Below, in pieces: positions 42,275 to 53,639 of a DNA stretch of 64,000 nucleotides. The notes beneath the pieces are model-generated. The model did no database searches and was not told the origin of the DNA. It worked only from the letters and a program-made list of their open reading frames with translations. The position numbers were made by a program, and so were the translations under genes. Each line of letters starts with the position of its first letter. Position 1 is the first letter of the stretch. The DNA lies in contig OW240912.1 of the NCBI GenBank assembly GCA_933207985.1, forward strand, positions 230,777,619-230,841,618, in the 5' to 3' direction. The DNA comes from Pelobates cultripes (lineage: Eukaryota; Chordata; Amphibia; Anura; Pelobatidae).

Positions 42275-44607
42275 TATTTAGCAGATTAGCACCGAGAAAA
42301 TTAGAATTTTTACAACTGCGCTGTAAGCACAATATTAGATGCTTCGATTTGACTCTGAAATATGAAGAGCAGGCCACAAAATTTACTATTTAGCAGATTA
42401 GCACCCAGAAAATAAGAATGTTTACCACTGCACTGTATTAGATGCTTCGATTTGACTCTCATATATGTAGTACACCGCAGGCCGCAAATGTACTATTTAG
42501 CAGATAAGCAGCAAAACAATTAGAATTTTTACAACTGCGCTGTAAGCACACTATTAGACGCTTCGATTTGACTCTTAGATATGAAGTGAACACCTCAAAT
42601 ATATGTTATGGACAGAATAATTAAAATAAAATGGCTATTTACTAATGTCTATTTATTCTGTGTTCACTATGTTAAAACTGTCTGCTAGAGTAAATATTCC
42701 CTCCCCCCCCCCCACAATGTGTTCAGTTACTATTTCCTATGCAAATTCCTCCCATCCTGCTATTTCCTCTGCAAATTCCTCCCATCCCCCCTTCCAATCG
42801 AGCAAGCCTTGTGTAACAAATTCCTGTGTTAAAGGAACAGCTTCCTTTACTAACTCCTCCCCCACTTCCTTTGTGCAACTAAAGCTCTATAGAAACATGC
42901 CACATGTAGTAAAATGGAGCTGGAATGGGGCTGGGATACAAAGAAATGTCATGTGATGATGCTGGGGTCATGCCCAGTAGGGTGGGTTTAGACAAGACCC
43001 CTTAGACTGTTAACCAATTGATGAATGTATACTGTATGTTAACTGTGACTCTGTACATGACGTATTTCTGCTTTAAAAGGGAATTGCACCCCCTGGAATA
43101 AAGGCTACTCTGGAGTTCTTCATAAACCTGCAATGTGTCCGGTGTGATTTACTTCCAGAAGACATGCGCACAATCAATTTAGAAAGGAGTAGATAGACAA
43201 ATAATGAAAGTTTTCTAAAACATATACTATTTAGCACCAAAAAAAAATTAGACTTTTTAAAACTCCAAGCAGCAGATTAGCACCAAAACAATTAGAATGT
43301 TTACCACTGCCCTGTAAGCGCACTATTAGACGCTAATATTTCACTCTCAGATATGAAGTGCACGCCCCAAAATTTACTATTTAGCAGATTAGCAGCAAAA
43401 TAATTAGAATGTTTACCAATGTGCTGTTTACCAGATGCTTCTATTTGACTCTCAGATATGAAGTGCACCCCACTAAAATACTTCTTAGCAGTTTAGCACC
43501 CAAAAATTTTTACGTTTTAAAAATGCAATGTGACAGCAGTATTTGACGCTTCTACTTGACTCTCAGATATGAAGTGCACCCCACTAATGTACTCTCCCAC
43601 TAATGTACTATTTAGCACCAAAAAAATTTACTTTTTAAAACTCTGCTGTAACCGCGATATTTGAAGCTTCTATTTGACTCTCAGATTTGAAGTGCACCCC
43701 ACTAATGTACTAGTTTGCAGAATTCTTTCCTAAGCTGTCCCACACAGCGGCAGCATCCTCTCCCTACACTAATAAGAGCTCATGTGCTTGCGGCGCTACG
43801 CTACTCCAGCTTATATATATAGAGGCTTGGTCACATGCTGCACTGGCCAATCACAGCCATACCATTAGTAGGCATGGCTGTGGTGGCTTCTAAGGGCAGA
43901 CGAGTCAAACGCTTGTTGATTGGCTGCCCTGCAGCCTTTGAAAACGCGCCATTAAATCGCCAAACACAGAACTCCAACCTGAACATACAGTAATATGTCC
44001 ATGTTCAGGTCCGGGGGCCACCGAAACGTAATGTTCGGTACGAACCCGAACTTTACAGTTCGGGTTCGCTCAACTCTAATACTGACATTTACACACAGAG
44101 ATACACTCATGACTTGACACATACACACACTCAGATGCACACACTGGGACAAACACACACCTTGACAGATACACACACTGTCACATACACACATTCAGAT
44201 AAACACAGTGGCACATACACAAACATTGACCCACAGATACACACAATGGCACACACAAACACACTGATACACACATACCGACATAAACACACACAAACAC
44301 ATACACACAGATACACGCACTCAGATACAGATACTGACACACACACTCAGATGCACAAAGTGACACATACACACACCTTGACCAGGGCCGGCCTTAGGTC
44401 TTTGGGAGCCCTGTGCGAAAAATCTTAACAGTGCCCCCCCTTCCAGTTCCCCCTTCTCACACACCCTGCCACACACACACACACGCAGACAGCCACACAC
44501 AGACACAGACATAGAAACATAGAATGTGACGGCAGATAAGAACCATTCGACCCATCTAGTATGCCCAGACAGTCACACATAGGTAGTCACACACACAGGC
44601 AGACAAT
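42275..44607 (+). repeat. Tandem duplication, unit 2
   Basis: The second copy of 39687-42019. It starts at CTATTTAGCAGATTAGCACC directly after CAGACAGTCA of unit 1, and matches until about 44607, after which unit 1 has its own expanded CA-type repeat. The duplicate again carries the hAT terminus (44059-44078) and target sequence atactgac (44079-44086). Confidence 0.92.
42604..43164 (+). mobile_element. Probable solo LTR, second duplicate
   Basis: An exact positional duplicate (offset 2,588) of the LTR at 40016-40576, with the same TATA-like, AATAAA and GT-rich blocks. It arose by segmental duplication, not by a second insertion. Confidence 0.55.
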
Positions 44608-44699
44608 CACACATAGTTACCTCTGTTCATGGTGGAGGCATAGGCGTGCGCAGCCTATTGCATTGGGGTGTGCACACTAAAGCACAAACACACGCCGCA

Positions 44700-44711
44700 T
44701 GTATGTGTGTG

Positions 44712-44742
<31 letters not shown>

Positions 44743-45450
44743 CTATACTGCTGTTTGTGTGTGCTGTTAGTGCGCTGTGTGAGGGTGCTGTGTGTAAGGG
44801 TGCTGTTAGTGTGATGTGTGTGTGGGTGTTGGTAGTGTGCTATGTGGGTGAGGGTGCTGGTAGTGTGCTGTGTGAGGGTGCGGTTTGTGTGCTGTGTGTG
44901 AGGGTGCTGGTAGTGTGCTGTGTATGAGGGTGTTTGTGTATGTGTGTTAGGGTCCTGTTAGTGTGCTGTGTGAATGAAGGTGCTGTTTGTGTGATGTGTG
45001 TGTGTGAGGGTGCTGTTTGTGTAGTGTATTTGTGAGGGTGCTGTTAGTGTGCTGTGTGTGAGTGTGCTGTGTGTGAGTGTGCTGTGTGTGTGGTGTGAGG
45101 GTGCTGTGTGTGTAAGGGTGCTGTGTGTGTATGTGCTGTTAGTGTGATGTGTGTGTGAGGGTGTTGGTAGTGTGCTATGTGGGTGAGGGTGCAGTTTGTG
45201 TGCTGTGTGTGATGGTGTTGTGTGTTTGTATGGCTGCTGTGTGTGTGTTTGTGAGGGTGCTGTTAGTGTGCTGTGTGTGTGTGAGGATGCTCTGTGTGTG
45301 AGGGTGCAGTTTGTGTGATGTATGTGTGTGGGTGCTGTTTGTGTGCTGTGTGTGTGAGGGTGATGTGTGTGCATGCTGTTTGTGTTAGGGTGCTGTGTGT
45401 GTGTAGGTGTTGTATGTGTGTGTTGTATGTTTGGAGGGATTGTGAAGGTG
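44700..45450 (-). repeat. AGGGTGCTG(T/G)NNGTGTGCTG minisatellite
   Basis: The plus-strand words GTGCTGTTAGTGTGCTGTGT and GTGAGGGTGCTG repeat for about 0.7 kb after a TA run (44710-44732). It is the reverse complement of the satellite at 24540-25370, as expected for the same transposon in the opposite orientation. Confidence 0.9.
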
Positions 45451-45864
45451 GGGGCAGATTTGTAAATAACCCCCCTCCCTTCTTACCTTATGTAGGGAGG
45501 GGGGATCCTTGCTGTCCAAGGGAGAGTGAACTCTAGCCTGCGGGCCTAGAGTTCACTCTAGCGAGATCTGAGCATTGCCACGGCAATGCTCAAATCTCAC
45601 GAGAGTAACCTGGCGGAGCTTCTGTCTAGAGCTCCCTGGGTCCTCTCCTACGTCCCTCCATGCTGCTGTGGGCTGGTGAGGAAGATCTTTGATCTCCCCA
45701 CCGGCCCATGGAGGCTTAGAGCAGAGCTGGCACTCAGATAGCGCCAGCTTTGCATGAGCCGACAGGGAAGATCCGGATCCGACAGGGGTCAAGTCCTGGG
45801 GAATAAAGTGTGGGAACTCTCCCAAGATTCCCACCCCCCCCAAAAAAAATAATATACACTCATG

Positions 45865-45865
<1 letters not shown>

Positions 45866-45907
<42 letters not shown>

Positions 45908-46385
45908 GCGTACACACACATACTCAGACACACACTTACAGACATATACACATATAATCACAGACACACATACACACACACACTTACAGACACATACAAT
46001 CACAGACACACACACATTCACAGACACACACACACACTTACAGGCACACACACATACATTCACAGACACACACTCACAGACACTCACACACACACTTACA
46101 TACACACACACACACATTCACAGACACAAACACACACACACACATTCACAGACACAAACACACACACACATTCACAGACACACACACACACATATTCACA
46201 GACACACACACATACCCTCACAGACACACACATACACTCACAGACACACACTCACAGACACACACATACACACACACTTACAGACACATACACTCTCACA
46301 CACACACACACACATTCACAGACACACACACTCACAGACACATACACTCACAGACACATACACACAAAGACACACATTCACAAAT
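45866..46385 (+). repeat. TA run and CACATTCACAGACACA minisatellite
   Basis: A TA dinucleotide run (45868-45904) is followed by about 480 bp of CACACACATTCACAGACACA variants. Thr/His-rich frames here are artefacts. Confidence 0.9.
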
Positions 46386-47249
46386 AATTTTTTTTTCATT
46401 AAAAATTGTCCACCCAGCCTCCCTACCTGGAGAGCTGGCGTGGACTTGTCCCTGGGGTCCAGTGGGTCGGGCGCCTATTTCCATACAACAAGCAGCGAGG
46501 GAGCTGTGTGCTCTCTGCTCCCTCTCGCCGCACGGGCTGTCTGCTTTAGCTGGCAGGCAGAATATGATGTCATATTCTAGCTCCCGCCATCAGCAAACGG
46601 CGCACGGTGAGAGGAAGCAGAGAGCACACAGCTCCCTCACCGCTTGTTGTTATGGAGATAGGTGCCTGACCGGGGGGAGGGGTGTCCATCACCTCTTGCT
46701 CCCCCCACCATGACAGGGGGAACACGAGGGGGGAGGAGGAGGGCATTTCGGGGCGGCAGTGTGCTTGCAGGAACTCATGCGTTCCTGCAGGACTCACAGG
46801 CGTGCCGCGGGGATTAGGGTGTGCCCAGGCACACCCAGCACACCCCGTGCGCATGCCTATTGGTGGAGGCAGACAGGCAGTGCAGCTCCTGGATTCTGAT
46901 TGTTGGGGGAAGCAGGGACTGCTTCCTGCTTCCCCTGCAGCAGTTATCCAGTGATTTTAGCCCCGCCCCCTGGTGCACGATAAGCCCCGCCCCCGCCACA
47001 GGTAAGCCCCGCCGCGCATTTATTTTTATATTTATCCAGGCCATGTGTGAGCTGTGTCGGCCGCAGGGCGCCCCCTGCTTCATGGCGCCCTGTGCGGCCG
47101 CACACCTCGCACACCCCTAAGGCCGGCCCTGATCTTGACACACACATACACATACACACACTTGCACCCACAGATACACACTGACACACGTACACACACA
47201 CATATACACACACACACACACACACTGTCATATCCACACTCACTGACAT

Positions 47250-47420
47250 GTCACTTCCGCCCAGCCGGCCAATACTACAATGGCACAGTCATGCTCATAA
47301 AGGGCTGTGGCAACCGACCAGGCCCCTGTTAAGTGATCAAATCGTGGCCGCCATTTTGTTTGGCAAAATTACAGCGGAAGCCCATTTTTGTTCTTGTGGA
47401 ACCCCAATTGGGAAACGCTG
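47250..47420 (-). mobile_element. hAT end fragment (CAGCGTTTCCC)
   Basis: The minus strand begins CAGCGTTTCCCAATTGGGGT, then TCCACAAGAAC and AAAATGGCGGCCACGATTTG. The CAGxGxTTCCCAA start is typical of a vertebrate hAT/Charlie-like group. The other terminus is not seen. Confidence 0.5.
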
Positions 47421-47716
47421 ATCTAACCTAATGTGGCCATAGCACTCATTATCAACCTGATTATTGAATTGTTAGTCGTAAAATTACCCTCGAAGACCAA
47501 CCCTCTTGGCACAATGTATGAGAGGTGGAGCTGGCCCCTTCGGGTCTCTCCTTGGCCTTTTTATATCTACTCTTTCCTACGAGAAAAAAAGTATATACTT
47601 TATTTCACTCATTTTATGTTTGTTTTTCAATCCCTTGCATTCTTCACAGCTCCCACTTATCTTGTTAATGTATCATCCAATTTTAGGAACTAGTTTAGAT
47701 GTCCAGTCACAAGTTG

Positions 47717-47754
47717 TACGGCCGAACTTTTCAGTTCGGGTTCGCTCAACTCTA
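47717..47754 (-). mobile_element. Solo terminus of the TAGAGTTGAGCG hAT family
   Basis: CGGCCGAACTTTTCAGTTCG, GGTTCGCTCAACTCTA: the last bases match the right termini at 41490 and 44078. It is a very short remnant embedded in otherwise unrecognised AT-rich DNA. Confidence 0.6.
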
Positions 47755-48079
47755 TTCAAAATATTTTAAAGAAATACATGACTGTGAACCACAATTTTTA
47801 AATTATATAGCTATACAAAAGGTTAAACCAAACTGGAGAGGTGATGACATTATACAATGCTTAGGAAGGTATGAAATGAGATGATTTTTAATTTAAATAC
47901 TCTCAGTCCTACAGGTTTAAATGAAGATTTTGAATGATGTCATTTTTTAAATTCATTTTTTATAATTCAATATATATTTTAAGATTTAGTGAAGTTTTAA
48001 TCAGTAATAATACTTTATATTAACGCTCTATGGTGAGGTCTTTCCTAGAATGCTTTATATATAAGTTTTATATATTTTT
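47755..48079. other. No recognisable feature
   Basis: AT-rich spacer between a hAT end and the inverted-repeat element at 48080. Nothing is supported. Confidence 0.4.
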
Positions 48080-48830
48080 AAATTACACTATATAATATAG
48101 TGCAAGGAATCCAGGAGCTAATCAGTGAATGGATGAATGATAAATAGAGGCTTGATAATAATAAAAACGTTTTAACACTTAGATGTCCCAATAGCAGCGT
48201 AAATCCAGAGCAAATGAATATGTATGGTATAGGTGCCCACAACCCTGCTTATGAAAATAATACAGGGTGGATGGTACCAATGCCAAATTATATACTTTTA
48301 TACGGATAAAAGATCAAAGTAGAGTCCACATTAAATAAAGCACACCAGTATATGGAACTGGTTGCTGAAAAGCAATATTAGCAATATCGCTAACACACTA
48401 AAAAGTGAGGGAACAACTGGAGATATAAATAAAACCAGTTTATTAGTAAAATATAAAAATGAAGATAAAAATAAAGTCACAGTGAAATGGCCAGTCTATA
48501 GGAGATGAAATAAGCAAGAAAGCCTTTAAACCAGACCGTGATGGATGAGGATGATGTTGGTGAGTCTGTCCTCTGTATCCTGACCGCCGGTGAGGATGGC
48601 GTGCATGTCACAGTGCGTTCCCCTACAGATCTCACATCGAGGGATGAGCACTGTTCTCACGGGATGAAGATCACAGCGGATCCGGAGTTCAAAGTGGATA
48701 AAGGGGCTTGCAAGCGGTTCCTGGCTGGCAGTGACTGTGCTTGATGCAATCCTTTGGATGTCTAACGCGTTTCGTAGGGATGTATCCCTACTTCATCAGA
48801 GACAGTGATTAGCTCCTGGATTCCTTGCAC

Positions 48831-50609
48831 AAGGGCCGCCATCAGGGGGTGACAACCATGACGGTTGTCACGGGCCCAGACTGCACAGGTAATCCTCTGC
48901 ATGCCCGGCCCCCCAGCCCTTCAATTTGCATATATATAGCGAGTACCGCTATGTATATATGCCTCTGCGGGCCCAGGATATACTTACCTTCCCCTCCAGC
49001 ACCCTCGCGAGCCACAGCAGTAAAGCGTTGCCGCGGGTTGTCATGACAATGCTCCGCGGCACGCAATGCATGCTGGGCTTGCGTCATAAATAGAGCACTT
49101 GCTGCAGGAGGGAGAACATGGAGGGAGTCTGCTGGGCTCCTCCTTGCTGGCCCAACAAGCGGAGCCACCGGACCACCAGGGAATCCGGTGTCCCCCCTCC
49201 CTGGCTACAGGTAAGAGGCAGGGAGGGAGGAATACATCTTTTTTTTTTTTTTTAATTATAAAAATTCTACATAAAAAAAAAAATGCCTCCCAGCAGCATT
49301 TGTCACACATCCACCAAACACATACATCATCAAACAGATAAACTGCATCCACTACACAACCATACACATCATCCACTACACAACCATACACATCATCCAC
49401 TACACAACCACACACATCATCCACTATACAACCATACACATCATCCACTACACAACCACACACATCATCCACTATACAACCATACACATCATCCACTACA
49501 CAACCACACACATCATTCACTATAACCACACACATCATCCACTACACAACCATACACATCATCCACTACACAACCACACACATCATCCACCACATAAACA
49601 CACAAACTGCATCCACTACACAATCATACACATCATCCATTACACAACCACACACATCATCCACCACATAAACACACAAACTGCATCCACTACACAACCA
49701 TACAAATCATCCACTACACAACCACACATATCATCCACTACACAACCATACACATCATCCACTACACAACCACACACATCATCCACCACATAAACACACA
49801 AACTGCATCCACTACACAACCATACACATCATCCACTACACAACCACACACATCATTCACTATAACCACACACATCATCCACTACACAACCATACACATC
49901 ATCCACTACACAACCATACACATCATCCACTACACAACCACACACATCATCCACCACATAAACACACAAACTGCATCCACTACACAATCATACACATAAT
50001 CCACTACACAACCACACACATCATCCACCACATAAACACACAAACTGCATCCACTACACAACCATACACATCATCCACTACACAACCACACATATCATCC
50101 ACTACACAACCACACACCTCATCCACTACATAAATACACATCATCCACTACACAACCATACACATCATCCACCACTTAAACACACCATAAACCACATAAA
50201 CACACTAACTGCATCCACTACACACATCATCCACTACACACACACTACATCCACTACACAAACACGCACACTGCATTCACTATACACACAATACATCCAC
50301 TATACACACACACTCTGTCCACTACATAAACATACAATCTGAATCCACTATAAACAGCGTATCCACTTTACTCACGCACTTTGTATCCACTACACACATT
50401 CTATAACCACTATACACACACAAACAAATTCAGTACACACACACTTCATCTTTGTGGGTGGACTTAAGATGGGCCCTGTGGGTGGATTTGGGGGCGGGTC
50501 ATGTGGGCAGACTTGGGGCAGGTCATGTGGATTGACTTGGGGGGCGGGCCCCGGGGGGCCCACGTGGTGGGCTGTGTCAGGGGCCCCAAAATTTCTGGTG
50601 GCAGCCCTG
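48831..50609 (+). mobile_element. Non-autonomous hAT with large CATCCACTACACAAC minisatellite
   Basis: The ends (C)AGGGCCGCCATCAGG and CTGGTGGCAGCCCTG are bounded by a perfect 8-bp duplication, ccttgcac (48823-48830 and 50610-50617). The first base of the left end has changed from C to A. The interior has a GACAACCATGACGGTTGTC palindrome (48852-48870), a GC-rich core, the module CACCGGACCACCAGGG (49163-49178) with GGTAAG (49208), then 1.1 kb of minisatellite. No transposase. Confidence 0.92.
49290..50440 (+). repeat. G-free CATCATCCACTACACAACCA minisatellite
   Basis: Units of about 24-26 bp (ACATCATCCACTACACAACC plus ACACAC or ATACAC), with occasional CATAAACACACAAACTGC variants forming a higher-order repeat. 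The plus strand is almost devoid of G. His/Thr- or Val/Asp-rich frames are artefacts. Confidence 0.93.
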
Positions 50610-50782
50610 CCTTGCACTATATTATAAAGTGTAATTTGCATTGTTCTAAAGGTTTTGGTGAACCCCTTTTTTCTTTCCAGTTTTTAGAGCTACTCCCTTT
50701 TGCCTTATTCCCTCTTTTTCTGTATATTCTACCTTTGAATATCAGGATACTTGCACTTTATATATATTTGTGATTGTTTTAC

Positions 50783-51323
50783 CAACTAGACAAGGTGGTA
50801 ACTGAAACCAGACCGTATGGCTTAACAAAAAAGATTAAAAGTTGATGAGAGGACCTAGGCTGTATCATGGCTGTAGCCTCTAAATAAGCACGAAGAGTTT
50901 GTACCACACAGATTTCCGATGGAAAAAAGAGGTAGAAAACCAACCTCGAGTCTGATTTTGTCCATCTCGATACCCGGAATCTGATGCCCTCTGGAGAAAA
51001 GAAAAGACATCTGCATTAAAAGCCCGAGCGTCCAACACCCGACAGAAGGAGACTAAACAGAGGAGAAGAGTAAATTTGGCTGACAGCTGTCTCAGAGACA
51101 GGTTCTCATTAGAAGGCCTTTCTTTTAGGAATCATAGGACTTGGGCTACATCCCAAAGGGTGGAGTATTTTGGGGCTGGTGGTCTTCGCAGCCATATGCC
51201 CTGAAGTAAGCGACAAATCAGAGTATCTTGCCCTATATGTTTCCCTTGGACTGGAGTATGAGCTGCCGATATCGCTGAACAAACCACATTAATAGAGTGG
51301 TAAGACTTACCATCCGAAAACAA
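50783..51323 (-). pseudogene. DIRS-type tyrosine recombinase remnant
   Basis: The minus strand reads LICRLLQGIWLRRPPAPKYS, TLWDVAQVL, then in another frame ENLSLRQLSAKFTLLLCLVS and DARAFNADVFSF, then FFPSEICVVQTLRAYLEATA and HQLLIFFVKPYGLVSVTTLS. The pattern (RPP.P.Y..TWDV..V; LSLK.L..K...LLAL.S; C.V..L..Y; LF.(S/F)(F)VKPH..V...T(I/L)..W) is the integrase-like recombinase of DIRS retrotransposons, common in amphibians. Stops and a frameshift make it inactive; the catalytic tyrosine was not located. Confidence 0.75.
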
Positions 51324-51720
51324 AGATGATAGGGAAGATAGGGAAGTCAGGAGCTTCAGATATTGACAAAAGTACAGGGAGTGTTGATTATGTCACCCTC
51401 TCACTACATTGGCTGGCACAGTACTAAGCAAGTACTAACACATGCTCATTAAAAGTTTGGACTGCCATAACATTTTGGACAGGAGTGTTTCTTTATGCAC
51501 TTACTGCAAATGTTTCCCCAAACACCACCATTAGGCAATGAGAGAATAAGCTCTACCATTTAAGTTAAAGTATTGTATTTGCATATTCAGAGATTGATAA
51601 AGATTACATTAGCATTTTTTATATACCTTTATTCTTGAAACATATGATTTAAGTGTGTAACGGAGCTCTTTTACTTCCACCAGGTCAGCTTCCTCACTAC
51701 TACCAGTTGACTCTGGAGCA
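51324..51720. other. No recognisable feature
   Basis: A spacer between the DIRS remnant and the next hAT. It ends with the duplication target cttcagac (51721-51728). Confidence 0.4.
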
Positions 51721-52019
51721 CTTCAGACCAGGGCCGGACCCTGGGGCCGGGCAGACACCTGGGTCTGCTGGCGGCCACAGGGGGAGGTCTGCTGGTGGCC
51801 GCTGGAGGAGCTGTTCTGCCTCTGCTCCCCAGCGCGCATTCATGATATGATATTCCGGCCCCGGTCTCATTAAGCTGCGCGTGAGGGCGGGGGATCAGAG
51901 ACAGAACAGCTCCCTCAACGGCCGCCAGCAGACCTCCCCCTGCAGCTGCCAGCAGACCTCCCCTGTGGCCACTAGCACACCCAGCCGGTCACCCACAGGT
52001 AATATGTGTCATTCTGTCA

Positions 52020-53340
52020 GTGTGAGTGTATGTATGTGTCATAGTGTGTGTGTCTGTCATGGTGTGTGTGTCTGTGTTATGGTGTGTCTGTGTCTGTGTC
52101 ATGGTGTGTGTGTCTGTGTCATGGTGTGTGTCTGTGTCATGGTGTGTCTGTGCCTGTGCCATGGTGTGTGTGTCTGTGTCATGGTGTGTGTCTGTGTCAT
52201 GGTGTGTGTCTGTGTATGTGGCATAGTGTGTGTGTGTCTGTGTCATGGTGTGTGTGTGTCTGTGTCTTGGTATGTGTGTGTGTCTGTGTGACGGTGTGTA
52301 TGTCTGTGTCATGGTGTGTCTGTGTCATGGTGTGTGTGTGTCTGTGTCATGGTGTGTGGCTGTGTCTTGTTGTGTGTCTGTGTCAGGGTGTGTGTATGTG
52401 TCTGTGTCATGGTGTCTGTGTCTGTGTCATGGTGTGTGTCTGCGTCATGGTGTGTGTCTGTGTCATGGTGTGTGTGTGTGTCTGTGTCATGGTGTGTGTG
52501 TCTATGTCTGTATCATGGTGTCTGTCTGTGTCATGGTGTGTCTGTGTCATGGGGTGTGTGTGTGTCTGTCATGGTGTATATGTGTGTCTGAGTCTGTCAT
52601 GGTGTATGTGTATGTCTGCGTGTATTTAAAAGGTGTTTTTACTCACTTTTTTTTTCTTGCCACACCATGCTGGTCTCCCCTCGACTGGCCCTGTCTCTAT
52701 GGCTGAGATCATCAAGCTTGATGATCTCAGCCAATCCAATGCTGTGCCATAGGATTGGCTGCAAAGGCCCTGAATGTAGGTGCTGCCCACTGTGCAGCAC
52801 TGACACAGGAAGCACCTCTAGTGACTGTCTGAGTGACTGTCACTAGAGGTGTCACTAGGAAGCAATGTAAACACTGCCATTTCTTGGAAAAGTCAGTGTT
52901 TACATTGAAAAGCCTGCAGGGACAGGCTATAGACACCAGAACCACTACATTAAGCTGTGTCTGTTTCATGTGTGTGTGTCTGTGTCATGGTATGTGTGTG
53001 TGTCCATGTCATGGTGTGTGTGTGTGTGTCTGTGTCATGGTCTGTGTGTCTGTGTCATGGTGTGTGTCTGTGTCATGGTGTGTGTGTGTGTCTGTGTCTG
53101 TGTCATGGTGTGTGAGTCTGTGCCATGGTGTGTGTCTCTGTCATGGTGTGTGTGTGTGTCTGTGTCATGGTGTGTGTGTGTGTGTCTGTGTCATGGTGTG
53201 TCTGTGTTTGTGTCATGGTGTGTCTGTGTCTGTGCCACGGTGTGTCTGTGTCATGGTGTGTCTGTGTTATGGGGTGTGTGTGTCTGTCATGGTGTATATG
53301 TGTGTCTGAGTCTGTCATGGTGTATGTGTGTGTCTGTGTG
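52020..53340 (+). repeat. GTGTCATGGTGTGTGTCT arrays and duplicated block
   Basis: Two arrays (52020-52620 and 52966-53340) of the unit TGTGTCATGGTGTGTGTC. The piece following each (ATGGCTGAGAT, ATCAAGCTTGATGATCTCAG palindrome, then a MITE-like GTGACTGTCACTAGAGGTG, GTCACTAGGAAGC and AGACACCAGAACCACTACAT) is repeated about 720 bp apart, so array plus block were duplicated in tandem. Confidence 0.88.
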
Positions 53341-53639
53341 TATTTAAAAAGTGTTTTTACTCACCTTGTGTTTTTCTTCCCACGCTGTGCTGGTCTCCTC
53401 TCGACTGGCCCTGCCTCTATGGCTGAGATTATCAAGCTTGATGATCTCAGCCAATCCAATGCTCTTCCATAGGATTGGCTGCAAAGGCCCTGAATGTAGG
53501 TTCTGCCCACTGTGCAGCACTGACACAGGACTGAGTGACTGTCACTAGAGGTGTCACTAGGAAGCAATGTAAACACTGCCATTTCTCGAAAAGTCAGTAT
53601 TTACATTGAAAAGCATGCAGGGACAGGCTTTAGACACCA

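Larger units (their letters stand above)
44640..46860 (+). mobile_element. ATAGGCGTGCGCA transposon, copy 2, with 10-bp duplication
   Basis: The inverted ends ATAGGCGTGCGCA and TGCGCATGCCTAT lie between perfect 10-bp direct repeats, tggtggaggc (44630-44639 and 46861-46870). A 10-bp duplication is longer than in hAT and closer to Mutator-like elements (8-11 bp); this is inferred. The interior has CAGCACCCT-type and CACAGACA-type minisatellites, AT runs, two small hairpins (45530-45605), a large palindrome around AATATGATGTCATATT (46469-46675), and the module CACTGGACCCCAGGG on the minus strand (about 46453-46467). No transposase was found. Confidence 0.85.
44383..47131 (+). mobile_element. Non-autonomous hAT (CAGGGCCGGCCTTAGG family)
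   Basis: The ends CAGGGCCGGCCTTAGG and CCTAAGGCCGGCCCTG are inverted. The flanks accttgac (44375-44382) and atcttgac (47132-47139) form an 8-bp duplication with one mismatch. Near the right end are GCCCCGCC-type blocks and GCGCCCTGTGCGG. A different transposon (44640-46860) is inserted inside. No transposase was recognised. Confidence 0.9.
48080..50637. mobile_element. Inverted-repeat element interrupted by a hAT
   Basis: The left end AAATTACACTATATAATATA, GTGCAAGGAATCCAGGAGC is inverted at the right (48803-48830 plus 50618-50637), giving about 50 bp of terminal repeat. A hAT inserted in the right terminal repeat at 48831-50609. Without it the element is about 770 bp. Near the right end it carries AACGCGTTTCGTAGGGATGT, ATCCCTACTTCATCAGAGA, a box-plus-stem also seen at 62911. 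No protein was recognised. Confidence 0.78.

Noticed and set aside
45810..46580. A 256-codon Thr/His-rich frame
   Set aside because: Made of the CACAGACA minisatellite inside a transposon; no start context or conserved domain.
49290..50440. Regularly spaced repeats resembling a CRISPR array
   Set aside because: The units are contiguous with no unique spacers, sit inside a hAT with a target duplication, and the genome is a vertebrate's.
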